A stretch of 64,000 nt of DNA, from contig CBDBMQ010000009.1 in assembly GCA_965207565.1 (NCBI GenBank), forward strand, positions 434,001 to 498,000, given 5' to 3'. Made by a program: the position numbers and the translations under genes. The DNA comes from Bin80 sp965207565 (lineage in GTDB: Bacteria; Bacteroidota; Rhodothermia; Rhodothermales; Bin80). This document shows, in pieces, positions 63,952-64,000 of this stretch (position 1 is its first letter; each line of letters begins with the position of its first letter). The notes below the pieces were generated by a model that had not been told where the DNA came from, did not search any database, and saw only the letters and a program-made list of their open reading frames with translations.

Positions 63952-64000
63952 ATGATTGATTTGGAAAAATTACAGGAAGTGAAAGAGCGGTTTCGTGTGC
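63952..64000 (+). CDS. start of a probable peptide chain release factor gene, cut by window
   Basis: ATG 63952 opens the frame MIDLEKLQEVKERFRV, which resembles the N-terminus of RF1/RF2-type release factors (prfA/prfB). Only about 16 codons are inside the window, so RF1 versus RF2 cannot be decided and the call rests on this short match. Confidence 0.4.
   Translation, partial: MIDLEKLQEVKERFRV

Overview
The window is a gene-dense, mostly housekeeping stretch of a Bacteroidota chromosome, most like the Rhodothermia/Balneolia side of the phylum. The evidence is the combination of type IX secretion (T9SS) C-terminal sorting domains, a PorZ-like propeller protein, a bacillithiol deacetylase (BshB1), an LptC that is a lipoprotein, and an SAM-I riboswitch ahead of metY-metX. 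Several sodium-coupled carriers (two NhaC-type antiporters and one AGCS symporter) suggest a saline habitat. The taxonomic call is inference from gene content, not from a marker-gene search.

Layout. 1-5613: leucyl aminopeptidase (cut by the left edge), pdxA, an AGCS amino-acid/Na+ symporter and an NhaC antiporter. 5614-11307: an accessory island with a small membrane/coiled-coil ORF, a degenerate group II intron domain V, an unidentified ORF fragment, and a T9SS-secreted Calx-beta/DUF4397 surface protein broken by about five single-base shifts inside near-identical 695-bp repeats. 11624-18264: ribH, PorZ-like protein, tRNA-His, tRNA-Glu, a DUF4105 protein, endonuclease III with an extra C-terminal Cys cluster, and gpmI. 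18342-20010: a frameshifted DUF4143 ATPase with a perfect 41-bp palindrome on its start codon, and a TnpB remnant. 20194-37816: sppA, hrcA-grpE-dnaJ, leuS, bshB1, efp, accB-accC, gcvH, guaA, an LpoA-like TPR/periplasmic-binding protein, bamD, nadD, a PhoU-like protein, a non-coding 70-bp repeat array, and a thioredoxin-fold protein. 37825-47405: a second NhaC antiporter, then mostly minus-strand genes (secreted cyanophycinase-like peptidase, glutamine amidotransferase, ZIP-like protein, MscS, folD, an HTH-PP2C phosphatase fusion, an outer-membrane beta-barrel), with one plus-strand cobalamin-binding protein. 47857-56782: gltB-gltD and the SAM-riboswitch-led metY-metX. 56898-58824: an AlbA_2/HATPase (Schlafen-like) gene and a tiny overlapping ORF. 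58863-64000: asd, tRNA-Gly, lptC-lptA-lptB, a DAHP-synthase homologue, and the first codons of a probable release-factor gene.

Functional groupings: heat-shock control (hrcA-grpE-dnaJ), fatty-acid precursor supply (accBC), envelope biogenesis (bamD, lptCAB, LpoA-like), and aspartate-family/methionine synthesis (asd, metY, metX). The most unusual gene is the DAHP-synthase homologue at 62865-63884: by motif alignment from memory all four metal ligands and two PEP-contacting residues are changed, while the fold-defining motifs remain, so it looks like a pseudoenzyme or a repurposed member of the family. Other points of note are the HTH-PP2C fusion, the non-coding 70-bp palindrome array, and the locally concentrated frameshifts in the T9SS repeat protein.
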